Positions 43,311 through 50,546 of a stretch of DNA of 64,000 nucleotides are shown in pieces. Every line of letters begins with the position of its first letter. Position 1 is the first letter of the stretch. This DNA comes from an uncultured Oscillospiraceae bacterium. GTDB lineage: Bacteria; Bacillota; Clostridia; Oscillospirales; Oscillospiraceae. The notes beneath the pieces were generated by a model. It was given only the letters and a program-made list of their open reading frames with translations. It did not search any database and was not told the DNA's origin. The stretch spans positions 1 through 64,000 of the forward strand of contig CAJUFJ010000011.1 of assembly GCA_910585815.1 (NCBI GenBank). The letters run 5' to 3'. Made by a program: the position numbers and the translations under genes.

Positions 43311-45851
43311 TTACGCCTTGGTCATATGGGCCGATGCGGACTTGAGCATCAGCCGCTTGGTGCCCACGTTGTCAAAGGCGATTTCCACCAGGGCGTCGCC
43401 CCCCATGGCCTGGACGGAGAGCACCATCCCCCGGCCGAAGGCCTTGTGGTCCACCATGTCCCCCTTGGCCAGCTGGAGGGAGGCGCTGGCTCCCCCCTTG
43501 TGGGGGAGCTCCCGGCGCAGCCGGGTGAGGGGGGCTTGCCGAACATCGCCCCCATCCGCCCCCTGCGGGGGCACCTTCCCCACAGAGGGGGAAGGCCTGT
43601 TTGCCCCATAGCTCTGCCGTCCTGCCCCATAGGCTGGCCGCTGGCCGCCGTATCCGCCGTAGCCCGAGGCCCGGCTGGGCATCCCGTCCCAGTCTCCTCC
43701 GCCCAGGTCGGACAGGAAGGTCTTTCCCGACCGCTCCAGGTGCTCCGGGGGTATCTCCTCCACAAACCGGGAGGGCCGGTTTGCGCTGGTGCGGCCAAAG
43801 AGCATCCGCTGGTTGGCGCAGGTGAGGTGGAGCTGCTCCCGGGCCCGGGTCATGGCCACGTAGCACAGCCGGCGCTCCTCCTCCATCTCCTCCGCCTCGC
43901 CGATGGCCCGGATGCCGGGGAAAATGCCCTCCTCCGCCCCCACAACAAAGACCACCGGGAACTCCAGCCCCTTGGCGGCGTGCATGGTCATCATCACCAC
44001 GCAGTCCTGGCTGGGGTCGTGGCTGTCGATGTCGGTGTACAGGGCGATCTCATCCAGAAAGTTGTGGAGGGCGTCCAGAAGGGACTCCTCCGAATCGGCC
44101 CGGTTCTCCAGATAGCTGTTGATGGAGGTGAGCAGCTCCCGCACGTTCTCCAGCCGGGTGCGGGCCTCTACGGTGTTCTTGCTCTCCAGCATGACAGCGT
44201 AGCCGGTACGGGCCAGCAGCTCCTCATAGAATTCCGGGAGGGTGAGCCTGTTTTCCGCCAGCAGCTGGTAGAGCTCCTGAATCAGCCTGGTAAACTCCCC
44301 CAGCCGTTTGGCCGCCTTTTGCAGCTCGGGGTAGAGGGCGGCGTTGTCGATGACGGCGTAGAAGGAGGATTCGTCCCGCCGGGCCAGCTCCTGGGCGATC
44401 TCCACCGTCCGGGCCCCGATGCCCCGGGGGGGATTGTTGATGATCCGGGTGAGGCGCAGGTCGTCCTCCGGGTTGTCCAGCACGGCCAGATAGGCCAGCA
44501 CGTCCTTCACTTCCGCCCGGTCGAAGAACCGGGTGCCCCCGATAATCCGGTAGGGGACGCCGTTTCGCTTAAACGCCTGCTCCATCTGGTTGGACTGGGC
44601 GTTCATCCGGTAGAGGATGGCGTGGTCCTTCCACCGCCTCCCCTGGCCGAAGTTCTCCAGAATCTTGTTGGCCACATACTGGGCCTCGTCGTTCTCGTTC
44701 ATGGCGGTGTAGAGGTGGAGGGCCTCCCCCGGCCCGGCCCGGGTCCACAGCTCCTTGCCCTTCCGGCCCTGGTTGTTGCGGATAACGGCGTTGGCCGCGT
44801 CCAGAATGTGGCCGGTGGAGCGGTAATTTTCCTCCAGACGGATCACCCGGGCACCCTTGTACTGCTTCTCGAAGGACAGGATATTCTCAATGGTGGCCCC
44901 CCGGAAGCGGTAGATACTCTGGTCGTCGTCGCCCACCACACAGAAGTTCTCATACCCCCCCGCCAGGGTGGAGGCCAGCAGGTATTGCAGGTTGTTGGTG
45001 TCCTGGTACTCGTCAATGAGCACGTAGCGGAACTTTTTCTGATAGTAGGCACGCACGTCGTCAAAGCCCTGCAAAAGCCGGACGGTGTGGAGGATAATGT
45101 CGTCAAAATCCAGGGCGTTGGCCTCCCATAGCCGGCGCTGATACTCCATATAGACGTTGGCAATCTTGGTCAGGTGGAAGTCCCCTGACGCCTTGCACTC
45201 GGCCAGGTAGTCGGGGGCCAGCTTCATGGCGTCCTTTGCCCGGGAAATGTACCCCAGCACCGACCGGGGGGCAAACTGCTTGTCGTCCATGTTCAGGTCC
45301 TTGAGGATGTCCTTGATGACCCGCAGGGAGTCGTCGGTGTCGTAGATGGTGAAGGAGGAGGAGAAGCCCAGCTTGTCGATGTCCCGGCGCAAAATTCGCA
45401 CACAGGCGGAGTGGAAGGTACTGGCCCAGATGTCGTTGGCGGAGGGGCCCAGCAGGTTGGCCAGGCGGTCCTTCAGTTCCCCGGCGGCCTTGTTGGTAAA
45501 GGTGATGGCCAGAATGGTCCAGGGGGCGGCGGGGTCCATCCGGCACAGCCGTTCCTGGCGGAGCTTGTCCCCCTCGCCCGTCTCGGCGTACCGCTCCAGA
45601 AAGGCCAGGTCGTCCTCGGTGACAAACTCCGGTACCTCCTCGCAGTCGGAGCCCCGGCCGTACTTCATCAGGTTGGCGATGCGGTGGATGAGCACGGTGG
45701 TCTTGCCGCTCCCCGCCCCCGCCAGCAGGAGCAGGGGCCCCTCGGTGGCCAGGGCGGCCTTGCGCTGCTCCGGGTTCAGCCGGGGAAACTCCCGGGCAAT
45801 GGCCCCCCGGCGGGCCTTGCAGAATTGAAGCTGCTTTTCGTGGTTTAACAT
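43311..45851 (-). CDS. pcrA: UvrD/PcrA family DNA helicase
   Basis: 846-aa superfamily 1A 3'-5' DNA helicase for repair and rolling-circle replication. Walker A is AGAGSGKTT, motif II LIDEYQDTN, motif III DDDQSIYRFRGA; the 2A region and motif VI follow (VAMTRAREQLHL). I use ATG 45851 (MLNHEKQ) with AGGAG seven bases upstream. The C-terminal linker (about 690-785) is Gly/Tyr rich and, at about residues 752-768, contains an in-frame piece of the dispersed palindromic repeat; a Tudor-like end domain (GDMVDHKAFGRG) is intact. Confidence 0.94.
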   Translation of the reverse strand: MLNHEKQLQFCKARRGAIAREFPRLNPEQRKAALATEGPLLLLAGAGSGKTTVLIHRIANLMKYGRGSDCEEVPEFVTEDDLAFLERYAETGEGDKLRQERLCRMDPAAPWTILAITFTNKAAGELKDRLANLLGPSANDIWASTFHSACVRILRRDIDKLGFSSSFTIYDTDDSLRVIKDILKDLNMDDKQFAPRSVLGYISRAKDAMKLAPDYLAECKASGDFHLTKIANVYMEYQRRLWEANALDFDDIILHTVRLLQGFDDVRAYYQKKFRYVLIDEYQDTNNLQYLLASTLAGGYENFCVVGDDDQSIYRFRGATIENILSFEKQYKGARVIRLEENYRSTGHILDAANAVIRNNQGRKGKELWTRAGPGEALHLYTAMNENDEAQYVANKILENFGQGRRWKDHAILYRMNAQSNQMEQAFKRNGVPYRIIGGTRFFDRAEVKDVLAYLAVLDNPEDDLRLTRIINNPPRGIGARTVEIAQELARRDESSFYAVIDNAALYPELQKAAKRLGEFTRLIQELYQLLAENRLTLPEFYEELLARTGYAVMLESKNTVEARTRLENVRELLTSINSYLENRADSEESLLDALHNFLDEIALYTDIDSHDPSQDCVVMMTMHAAKGLEFPVVFVVGAEEGIFPGIRAIGEAEEMEEERRLCYVAMTRAREQLHLTCANQRMLFGRTSANRPSRFVEEIPPEHLERSGKTFLSDLGGGDWDGMPSRASGYGGYGGQRPAYGAGRQSYGANRPSPSVGKVPPQGADGGDVRQAPLTRLRRELPHKGGASASLQLAKGDMVDHKAFGRGMVLSVQAMGGDALVEIAFDNVGTKRLMLKSASAHMTKA
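43550..43596. repeat. Nested-palindrome repeat fragment inside pcrA
   Basis: CATCCGCCCC, GGGGCACCTTCCCC and GGAAGGCC match the right arm of the repeat at 36439-36603. The piece is in frame in the non-conserved linker and codes for Pro-Ser-Pro-Ser-Val-Gly-Lys-Val-Pro-Pro-Gln-Gly on the minus strand. Confidence 0.7.
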
Positions 45852-45884
45852 ATGTACACTCCTGTTGTTCCCAAATGGTGGCAT

Positions 45885-45932
45885 GGGCGGCCTGTGGCCG
45901 CCCGCCGGTTTTTGCCGGGGCCGCCCCTACAT
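45885..45932. repeat. Palindromic repeat, GGGCGGCC type
   Basis: GGGCGGCCTGTGGCCGCCCG is followed by an inverted partner GGGGCCGCCCCTAC. It matches the units at 5784-5882 and 7020-7073. It lies in the 278-base gap between pcrA and the divergent secreted-protein gene. Confidence 0.7.
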
Positions 45933-46031
45933 TGTAATCCAAATAACTGCCCCGGTCAACCAAATAAAAACAGGCATGTCCCCTTTTCCCGCCGCATAGA
46001 CTGGGGGTGGACAGGCAAGCTGTAGCCAATC

Positions 46032-46098
46032 TGTAACCATTTTCACATCAACTTGTAACAGCTTCGATAAGAAGGTAACAGAACATCCGTGCTAAGAT
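46032..46098 (+). promoter_or_regulatory. Promoter of the secreted-protein gene with TGTAAC boxes
   Basis: TGTAAC at 46032-46037 and again at 46054-46059, and GGTAAC at 46074-46079, roughly two helical turns apart. The -10 is TG-C-TAAGAT at 46090-46098. The middle box starts 39 bases before the -10, the same distance as the upstream box in the other two promoters (38 and 39). The second 11-base-spaced box is weak here. Confidence 0.5.
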
Positions 46099-46129
46099 AG
46101 AGGTACAAACGGGAAAGGAGGTCTCCTCT

Positions 46130-46762
46130 ATGTTTAAAAAAATTCTGACAGCGGCCCTCGTCACCTCGATGCTCATTTTACCTGTGAGCAGCGTGGCCCC
46201 GGCCGGTTCGGTGGAGGCCCCGGCCTCCGCGCAGACCCAGAGCTATCTCCCCGGCGACGTGCCCGCCGAGACCGACGTGGAGGAATCCATGTCCCCCGCC
46301 CTCCACGCCTTGGTGCTGGCCATGGTGAACCACGACGTGAAGCGGTTTGACTTCAACGACGCCGCCCTCACCTGGGAGGGGCTGTATAATATGCTCTCCC
46401 TCTACGGCCAGATGGACAGCCGCAGCATCACCGAGCAGGGCGAGCTGTTCCTGCCCGAGGAGACGGTGATGGACTACGCCGCCGTGCTGGACGTGGACCT
46501 GGACGAGCTGGGCGCCCCCCCGGCCTCCATCCGGGACCGGCTGAACTACGACAATGTCTCCCGCAGCTACGTGGTGGTGTGCGGCGAGGACAATCTGGCC
46601 CAAATCCAGGTGGAGAGCCTGACGGCCTCCGGCGACGGCTACGTGCTCACCGGCGCCCTGGTGTACGAGGTGGAGAATGAGGTGCTGGTCCGCTTCCAGG
46701 CCACGCTCCAGCCCCAGGACAACATGTTCGGCTTTGTTGTCAGCGCCCTGAGCGAGGTGTAA
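46130..46762 (+). CDS. Secreted protein of unknown function, 210 aa
   Basis: Exported protein. A signal peptide runs to about residue 33 (MFKKILTAALVTSMLILPVS, then cleavage near ASA). The mature part is acidic (VPAETDVEESMSPALH) with an alpha/beta look: a helical part about 50-100 and beta strands about 130-205 (SYVVVCGEDNLAQIQVESL; GYVLTGALVYEVENEVLVRF). There is no lipobox, SLH or LPxTG motif, so it should be free or loosely bound. A near-consensus AAAGGAGGT precedes the ATG. I know of no named family; the promoter links it to other envelope genes. Confidence 0.8.
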   Translation: MFKKILTAALVTSMLILPVSSVAPAGSVEAPASAQTQSYLPGDVPAETDVEESMSPALHALVLAMVNHDVKRFDFNDAALTWEGLYNMLSLYGQMDSRSITEQGELFLPEETVMDYAAVLDVDLDELGAPPASIRDRLNYDNVSRSYVVVCGEDNLAQIQVESLTASGDGYVLTGALVYEVENEVLVRFQATLQPQDNMFGFVVSALSEV

Positions 46763-46776
46763 CAGATCAGATAACA

Positions 46777-46806
46777 AACCGGCTGGCCGCTGGCCAGCCG
46801 GTTTTC
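46777..46806 (+). terminator. Intrinsic terminator after the secreted-protein gene
   Basis: A 12-bp perfect stem (46777-46788 with 46792-46803, loop GCT) runs into TTTT. Confidence 0.85.
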
Positions 46807-46836
46807 CGTTATACCACTGAATGTTTTGTATACGGG

Positions 46837-47922
46837 TCAGCCCTGCACCATGGGGCAGACCGGGTGGTACTGGTGGGCATCCTCCTCCCCCCGGAGGATG
46901 CGCAGGCCGCCCAGGGCCAGGGCCTCCATCTCGTTCTCCCCCGGGAGGACCACCACCCGGCAGAGATTGTGAAGGTAGTCGATCACCTTCCCGGTGAGCA
47001 TTTTGGAGTTGGCCAGCCCGCCGGTGAGGATCACCGCGTCGATCAGCCCGGTGAAGCAGGCCAGCATCGTGCCGATCCCCTTGGCAATCTGGAGGGCCTG
47101 AGCCTGGTAGACCAGGGCAGCCCACTCGTCTCCCTGGGCGATGCGCCGCTCCACCTCCTGGCAGTCGTGGGTGCCCAGCAGGGCGGACATCCCCCCCTCC
47201 CCCCGGAGCTTTTTGGTCATCTCCGCCTTGGTGTACTTGCCCGAGTAGCACATATCCAGCACGTAGAGCATGTTCAGGCTGCCCCCCCGGTCGGGGGAGA
47301 AGGGCCCAGCGTCATCGGACACCGAGTCGATAATCCGCCCGTGGCTGTGGGCCGATACCGAGATGCCGCCCCCCAGGTGGGCCACCACCAGATTCATGTC
47401 CTCGTACCGCCGCCCCATGGCCTGGGCGTATTTGTGGCTGGTGGCCCGGGCGTTGAGGACGTGGCAGAAGCTGGTGCGGGTGACCTCCTTAAAGCCGGTG
47501 ACCCGGGCCTCGGGGAGAAGCTCGTCGCTGGTGACGGCATCGTAGATGTAGGCGGGGACCTCCAGCGGCCGGGCAAACTCCCGAGCCATCAGCCCCCCCA
47601 AGTTGGAGGCGTGGTCGAACACCGTGTGGTGGAGCAGGCAGTCAGCCAGGGCCTCGTCCACCAGGTAGCCCCCGGACACGATATTGGGGATGATGCCCCC
47701 CCGCCCCACCACGGCGGACAGGCCGGACAGGTCGTAGCCCTCCAGCGCCAGCCAGCTGCGCACCATGCTCACCCGGTAGTCCAGCTGGTCATTAAGGGCC
47801 GGGTAGGGTGCCAGGTCCGTGTTGGTATGGACCACGCTCCGGGCCATCAGGGGGCTCTCGTCCCGGTACACCGCCGCCTTGGTGCTGGTGGAACCGGGGT
47901 TCAGAACTAAAATATCGTACAT
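46837..47922 (-). CDS. buk: Butyrate kinase
   Basis: Converts butyryl-phosphate plus ADP to butyrate plus ATP, the ATP-yielding last step of butyrate fermentation; 361 aa. The acetokinase-family opening LNPGSTSTKAAVY and the phosphate-binding VVAHLGGGISVSAHSHG block are present, and the family signature ILTGGLANS is near the end. It follows ptb on the same strand with a repeat element between. A branched-chain or acetate kinase role is possible, but the ptb neighbour argues for butyrate. Confidence 0.93.
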   Translation of the reverse strand: MYDILVLNPGSTSTKAAVYRDESPLMARSVVHTNTDLAPYPALNDQLDYRVSMVRSWLALEGYDLSGLSAVVGRGGIIPNIVSGGYLVDEALADCLLHHTVFDHASNLGGLMAREFARPLEVPAYIYDAVTSDELLPEARVTGFKEVTRTSFCHVLNARATSHKYAQAMGRRYEDMNLVVAHLGGGISVSAHSHGRIIDSVSDDAGPFSPDRGGSLNMLYVLDMCYSGKYTKAEMTKKLRGEGGMSALLGTHDCQEVERRIAQGDEWAALVYQAQALQIAKGIGTMLACFTGLIDAVILTGGLANSKMLTGKVIDYLHNLCRVVVLPGENEMEALALGGLRILRGEEDAHQYHPVCPMVQG

Positions 47923-47940
47923 GAAGGACCTCCTTTCTCA

Positions 47941-48073
47941 TAGGCTCCCTCTCTGAGGGAGCTGTCAGCCGCAGGCTGACTGAGGGAGTAAAACAGCGCA
48001 TTTTTGCTGCTTTTTCCTACGAAAACTCCCTTCGTCACGGCTTCGCCGTGCCACCTCCCTCAAAGAGGGAGGC
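47941..48073. repeat. Nested-palindrome repeat, copy 5, overlapping the ptb 3' end
   Basis: Left part: GGCTCCCTCTCTGAGGGAGC, CTGTCAGCC and GGCTGACTGAGGGAG. Right part: CGTCACGGCTTCGCCGTGCC then CTCCCTCAAAGAGGGAGGCT. These are inverse copies of the two ends of the repeat at 18301-18478. The right edge supplies the last codons (Ser-Leu-Pro-Leu) and stop of ptb. It separates ptb from buk. Confidence 0.85.
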
Positions 48074-48974
48074 TTTCACTCATTGCCGCACAGATCAGAA
48101 TGGACCAGTATTTTTCCTCCGCCGTGGCCCCCCGGGAGTTAACGGTGATGGGGGCCTTCGCTCCCAGTACCACTCCGGCCATCTCCCCCCCGGCCAGACC
48201 GTAGAGGGATTTTCCCAGCAGGTTTCCCGCCGCGATGGAGGGGGCCAGCAGGATGTCAGCGTCCCCCGCCACCGGGCTATGGTAGCCCTTCACCTCCGCC
48301 GCCTCTTTGTCGGTGGCCAGGTCCAGGGAGATGGGACCCTCCACCAGGCAGGGACCGAACTCCCCGCGCTCTCCCGCCGCCTTGAGCGCAGCAGCGTCCG
48401 CCGTCTCGGGCATGGCGGGACTTACCGTCTCCACTGCGCACAGGGCGGCCGCCTTGGGGCAGTCGTAGCCCAGAAAGCGGCAGAAGTCCACCGCATTTTG
48501 CAGAATGTGCCGCTTCTGCTCCAGGTCGGGGGCCACCACCATGCCGCCGTCGGTGACATAGAGCAGCTTGTGGTAGCTGGGCACGTCCAGAATGGCCACG
48601 TGGGACATGACCTGACTGGCCCGGATGCCCGTCTCCTTGTGGACCACTGCTTTGAGCAGGGTACCGGTGGGGATCATCCCCTTGATGAGCATGGCCCCCT
48701 CCCCGGAGCGGATAAGGGCCACCGATTTGGCGGCACAGGCGGCGTCATCCGCCGCGTCCACCACCTGGGCGGGGTCCAGCTCCTCCCCCAGGCCCCGGGC
48801 GATGGACAGGATATCCTCCCGGCGCCCCACCAGGATGGGACGGATCAGACCGTCCCGCCGGGCAGCAAACACCGCCTGGAGGGTGTGCTCGTCATGGGCT
48901 GCCGCCACCACCGCCGCCTTGGACGGCAAATTTTGCAGTCTGTCTTTTAACGCGGAAAATCCGGAGATGACCAT
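48060..48974 (-). CDS. ptb: Phosphate butyryltransferase
   Basis: Transfers the butyryl group from CoA to phosphate, giving the substrate of butyrate kinase; 304 aa, normal for Ptb. The phosphotransacetylase-family blocks KGMIPTGTLLKAV, DGGMVVAPDLEQKRHILQNA and VEGPISLDLATDKEAAEVKGY are seen. The gene precedes buk on the minus strand. The last four residues and the stop lie in a repeat element, so the C-terminus is altered or trimmed relative to relatives (inference). A TG-C-TATACT -10 lies upstream near 49030. Confidence 0.92.
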   Translation of the reverse strand: MVISGFSALKDRLQNLPSKAAVVAAAHDEHTLQAVFAARRDGLIRPILVGRREDILSIARGLGEELDPAQVVDAADDAACAAKSVALIRSGEGAMLIKGMIPTGTLLKAVVHKETGIRASQVMSHVAILDVPSYHKLLYVTDGGMVVAPDLEQKRHILQNAVDFCRFLGYDCPKAAALCAVETVSPAMPETADAAALKAAGERGEFGPCLVEGPISLDLATDKEAAEVKGYHSPVAGDADILLAPSIAAGNLLGKSLYGLAGGEMAGVVLGAKAPITVNSRGATAEEKYWSILICAAMSESLPL

Positions 48975-49058
48975 GGGACATCCTCTTTTCTTTTGTGATT
49001 ATGTATATTTTAACATTAACTTTAAAAAAAGTATAGCAGAAAATTGCCCGCCTGCCTC

Positions 49059-49087
49059 TTGACGGATGCGGCTGGTTTGAGTATAAT
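49059..49087 (+). promoter_or_regulatory. Promoter of the tRNA-Thr gene
   Basis: TTGACG (49059-49064), 17 bases and TATAAT (49082-49087), about 61 bases before the tRNA. Confidence 0.85.
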
Positions 49088-49148
49088 ATTAGACGTTGCG
49101 CCAGAGAACAAAAAACAGAACATGGCAATGGGCCGGTTCTCATAAGAT

Positions 49149-49221
49149 GCTAGTGTAGCTCAGTCGGTAGAGCAGCTGATTCGTAATCAGCAGGTCAGGT
49201 GTTCGAGTCACCCCACTAGCT
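49149..49221 (+). tRNA. tRNA-Thr (anticodon CGT)
   Basis: The 73-base gene folds into a full cloverleaf: acceptor arms GCTAGTG and CACTAGC, anticodon stem GCTGA/TCAGC with loop TTCGTAA, anticodon CGT at 49182-49184, T-loop TTCGAGT. The first T-stem pair is an A-C mismatch. CCA is encoded at 49222-49224. It reads ACG codons. Confidence 0.95.
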
Positions 49222-49224
49222 CCA

Positions 49225-49260
49225 AAACCCGCAGGAATTTTAAGATTCCTGCGGGTTTTT
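49225..49260 (+). terminator. Intrinsic terminator after tRNA-Thr
   Basis: A 14-bp stem (49225-49238 with 49245-49258) is followed by TTTTT. Confidence 0.88.
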
Positions 49261-49358
49261 GCAGCTTGTGATATTCTGCGATGTGGATTGGCTTTCCGAA
49301 TGGGGCAGCGCAGGCCACTTTTACGCATGAAGCTTTGAATGTTCTTAACGCTCATCAA
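49260..49358 (-). pseudogene. Remnant of an IS3-family transposase (OrfB fragment)
   Basis: A minus-strand frame reads MSVKNIQSFMRKSGLRCPIR then KANPHRRIS, which resembles the helix-turn-helix/linker region of IS3-group transposases. Similarity is lost on both sides: the tRNA terminator on one, AT-rich sequence without an ORF on the other. Only about 33 codons remain, with no terminal repeats. The 323-base gap 49225-49547 holds this, AT-rich unassigned sequence and the next gene's promoter region. Confidence 0.4.
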
Positions 49359-49547
49359 AACAATGTAAATAATTTTGAGTGGCTCCCGATATCTGTTTTT
49401 CGTCGAAAATTAAACGTTTGGATGTTATACTTATATCATAAATATTTTAAGCTTATGCTCCGCCTGAAACAAAGCAGGTTCTGATTTGCGATATCTGAAT
49501 TGACATGCACAATTCCGCTATGATAGCATTACAAACAGAGAGGATTG

Positions 49548-50516
49548 ATGGTTATAGCAATTTCTGCTGTCATTGCCGCAGCCGGTCTATCGTCCCGAAT
49601 GAAAAATTTCAAGCCCCTGTTATGCTTAGGAAGCTCCACCATAATCAGCAGCACCATTAACACACTTCGGGGTGCCGGGGCGGAACATATCTTAGTGGTA
49701 ACCGGATATCAAAGTGCCGTTTTGGAGCGGCACTTATCTTCCTGCGGCGTTATGTTTTTAAAAAACGAACGATTTGCCCAGACCGATATGCTGTTTTCCG
49801 TTCAAATGGGACTTCGCGCACTCCCGCAGGACTCAGAGCGCATATTTATCACGCCTGCGGACATTCCGCTGGTATCGCCAGACACCCTGAAACAAATGCT
49901 GCTTCTGCAAAACCAAGTGGTTTGTCCTCTTTACCAGGGGCGGCAGGGGCATCCTCTCCTGCTGACAAAAGCCGCTGCCGCACATCTCATAAGCTGGAAG
50001 GGAACAGATGGGATTCGCGGCTGGCTGCGCCAGGAAACTCTGGATGCGGCACGGCTGGAAACCAATGATCCAGGGATCCGGATGGATGCAGATACACCCC
50101 AGGACTATAAACGTCTGCTGCAATATCAGGCCAGGCTCCAGGGACATGGGAACCTGCGGATGGATTTACAGCTGAATATCGGGATGGATGAGCTGTTCCT
50201 CACGGTTGAAAGCGTTCAGCTTTTGGACATGATCGGCCAAATCGGCTCCATACAAAATGCCTGTGCCTGTATGCACATCTCCTATTCCAAAGGCTGGAAA
50301 ATTATTAATATGATGGAACGGCAGCTGGACTTCGCCGTTGTCCGGCGGGTGGTTGGGGGTTCCGATGGCGGCGGTTCTTTTCTGACGGAAAAGGGGGAGC
50401 AGCTTCTGAACTGCTATCAGGCATTTCACCAAAAGCTTTTGGAGGATGCGCAAAGACAATTCAGTTTGTACTTCCCGGACTATTTGCGCAGTCCGCAGGG
50501 AAGCCCGGCAGAATAA
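49548..50516 (+). CDS. MocA/MobA-like nucleotidyltransferase fused to a ModE-type HTH domain
   Basis: 322-aa fusion. Residues 1-about 195 are a NTP-transferase domain of the MobA/MocA type (opening SAVIAAAGLSSRMKNFKPLL, then ITPADIPLVSPDT), which joins CMP or GMP to molybdopterin. Residues about 210-320 resemble the winged-helix DNA-binding domain of ModE (SVQLLDMIGQIGSIQNACAC, then SYSKGWKIINMME). The ATG at 49548 has GAGAGG close upstream; TTG at 49545 is alternative. It is the first gene of the cofactor operon, so it may tie cofactor maturation to operon control. Confidence 0.82.
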   Translation: MVIAISAVIAAAGLSSRMKNFKPLLCLGSSTIISSTINTLRGAGAEHILVVTGYQSAVLERHLSSCGVMFLKNERFAQTDMLFSVQMGLRALPQDSERIFITPADIPLVSPDTLKQMLLLQNQVVCPLYQGRQGHPLLLTKAAAAHLISWKGTDGIRGWLRQETLDAARLETNDPGIRMDADTPQDYKRLLQYQARLQGHGNLRMDLQLNIGMDELFLTVESVQLLDMIGQIGSIQNACACMHISYSKGWKIINMMERQLDFAVVRRVVGGSDGGGSFLTEKGEQLLNCYQAFHQKLLEDAQRQFSLYFPDYLRSPQGSPAE

Positions 50517-50546
50517 CTGCAATACAATGACGGATAAGAGGTAATT

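Noticed and set aside
48990..49035. GTTAA repeats before ptb as a Rex redox site
   Set aside because: The GTTAA units are direct repeats, while a Rex site needs TTGTTAA and TTAACAA as an inverted pair with a short spacer.
49140..49358. 72-aa minus-strand ORF through the tRNA
   Set aside because: Its second half is the antisense of the tRNA and terminator. Only the first 33 codons look like transposase, so I list a remnant rather than a gene.
49260..49547. Molybdenum-cofactor riboswitch before the cofactor operon
   Set aside because: The region is AT-rich and I could not see the long paired arms of that riboswitch; part of the stretch is a transposase remnant.
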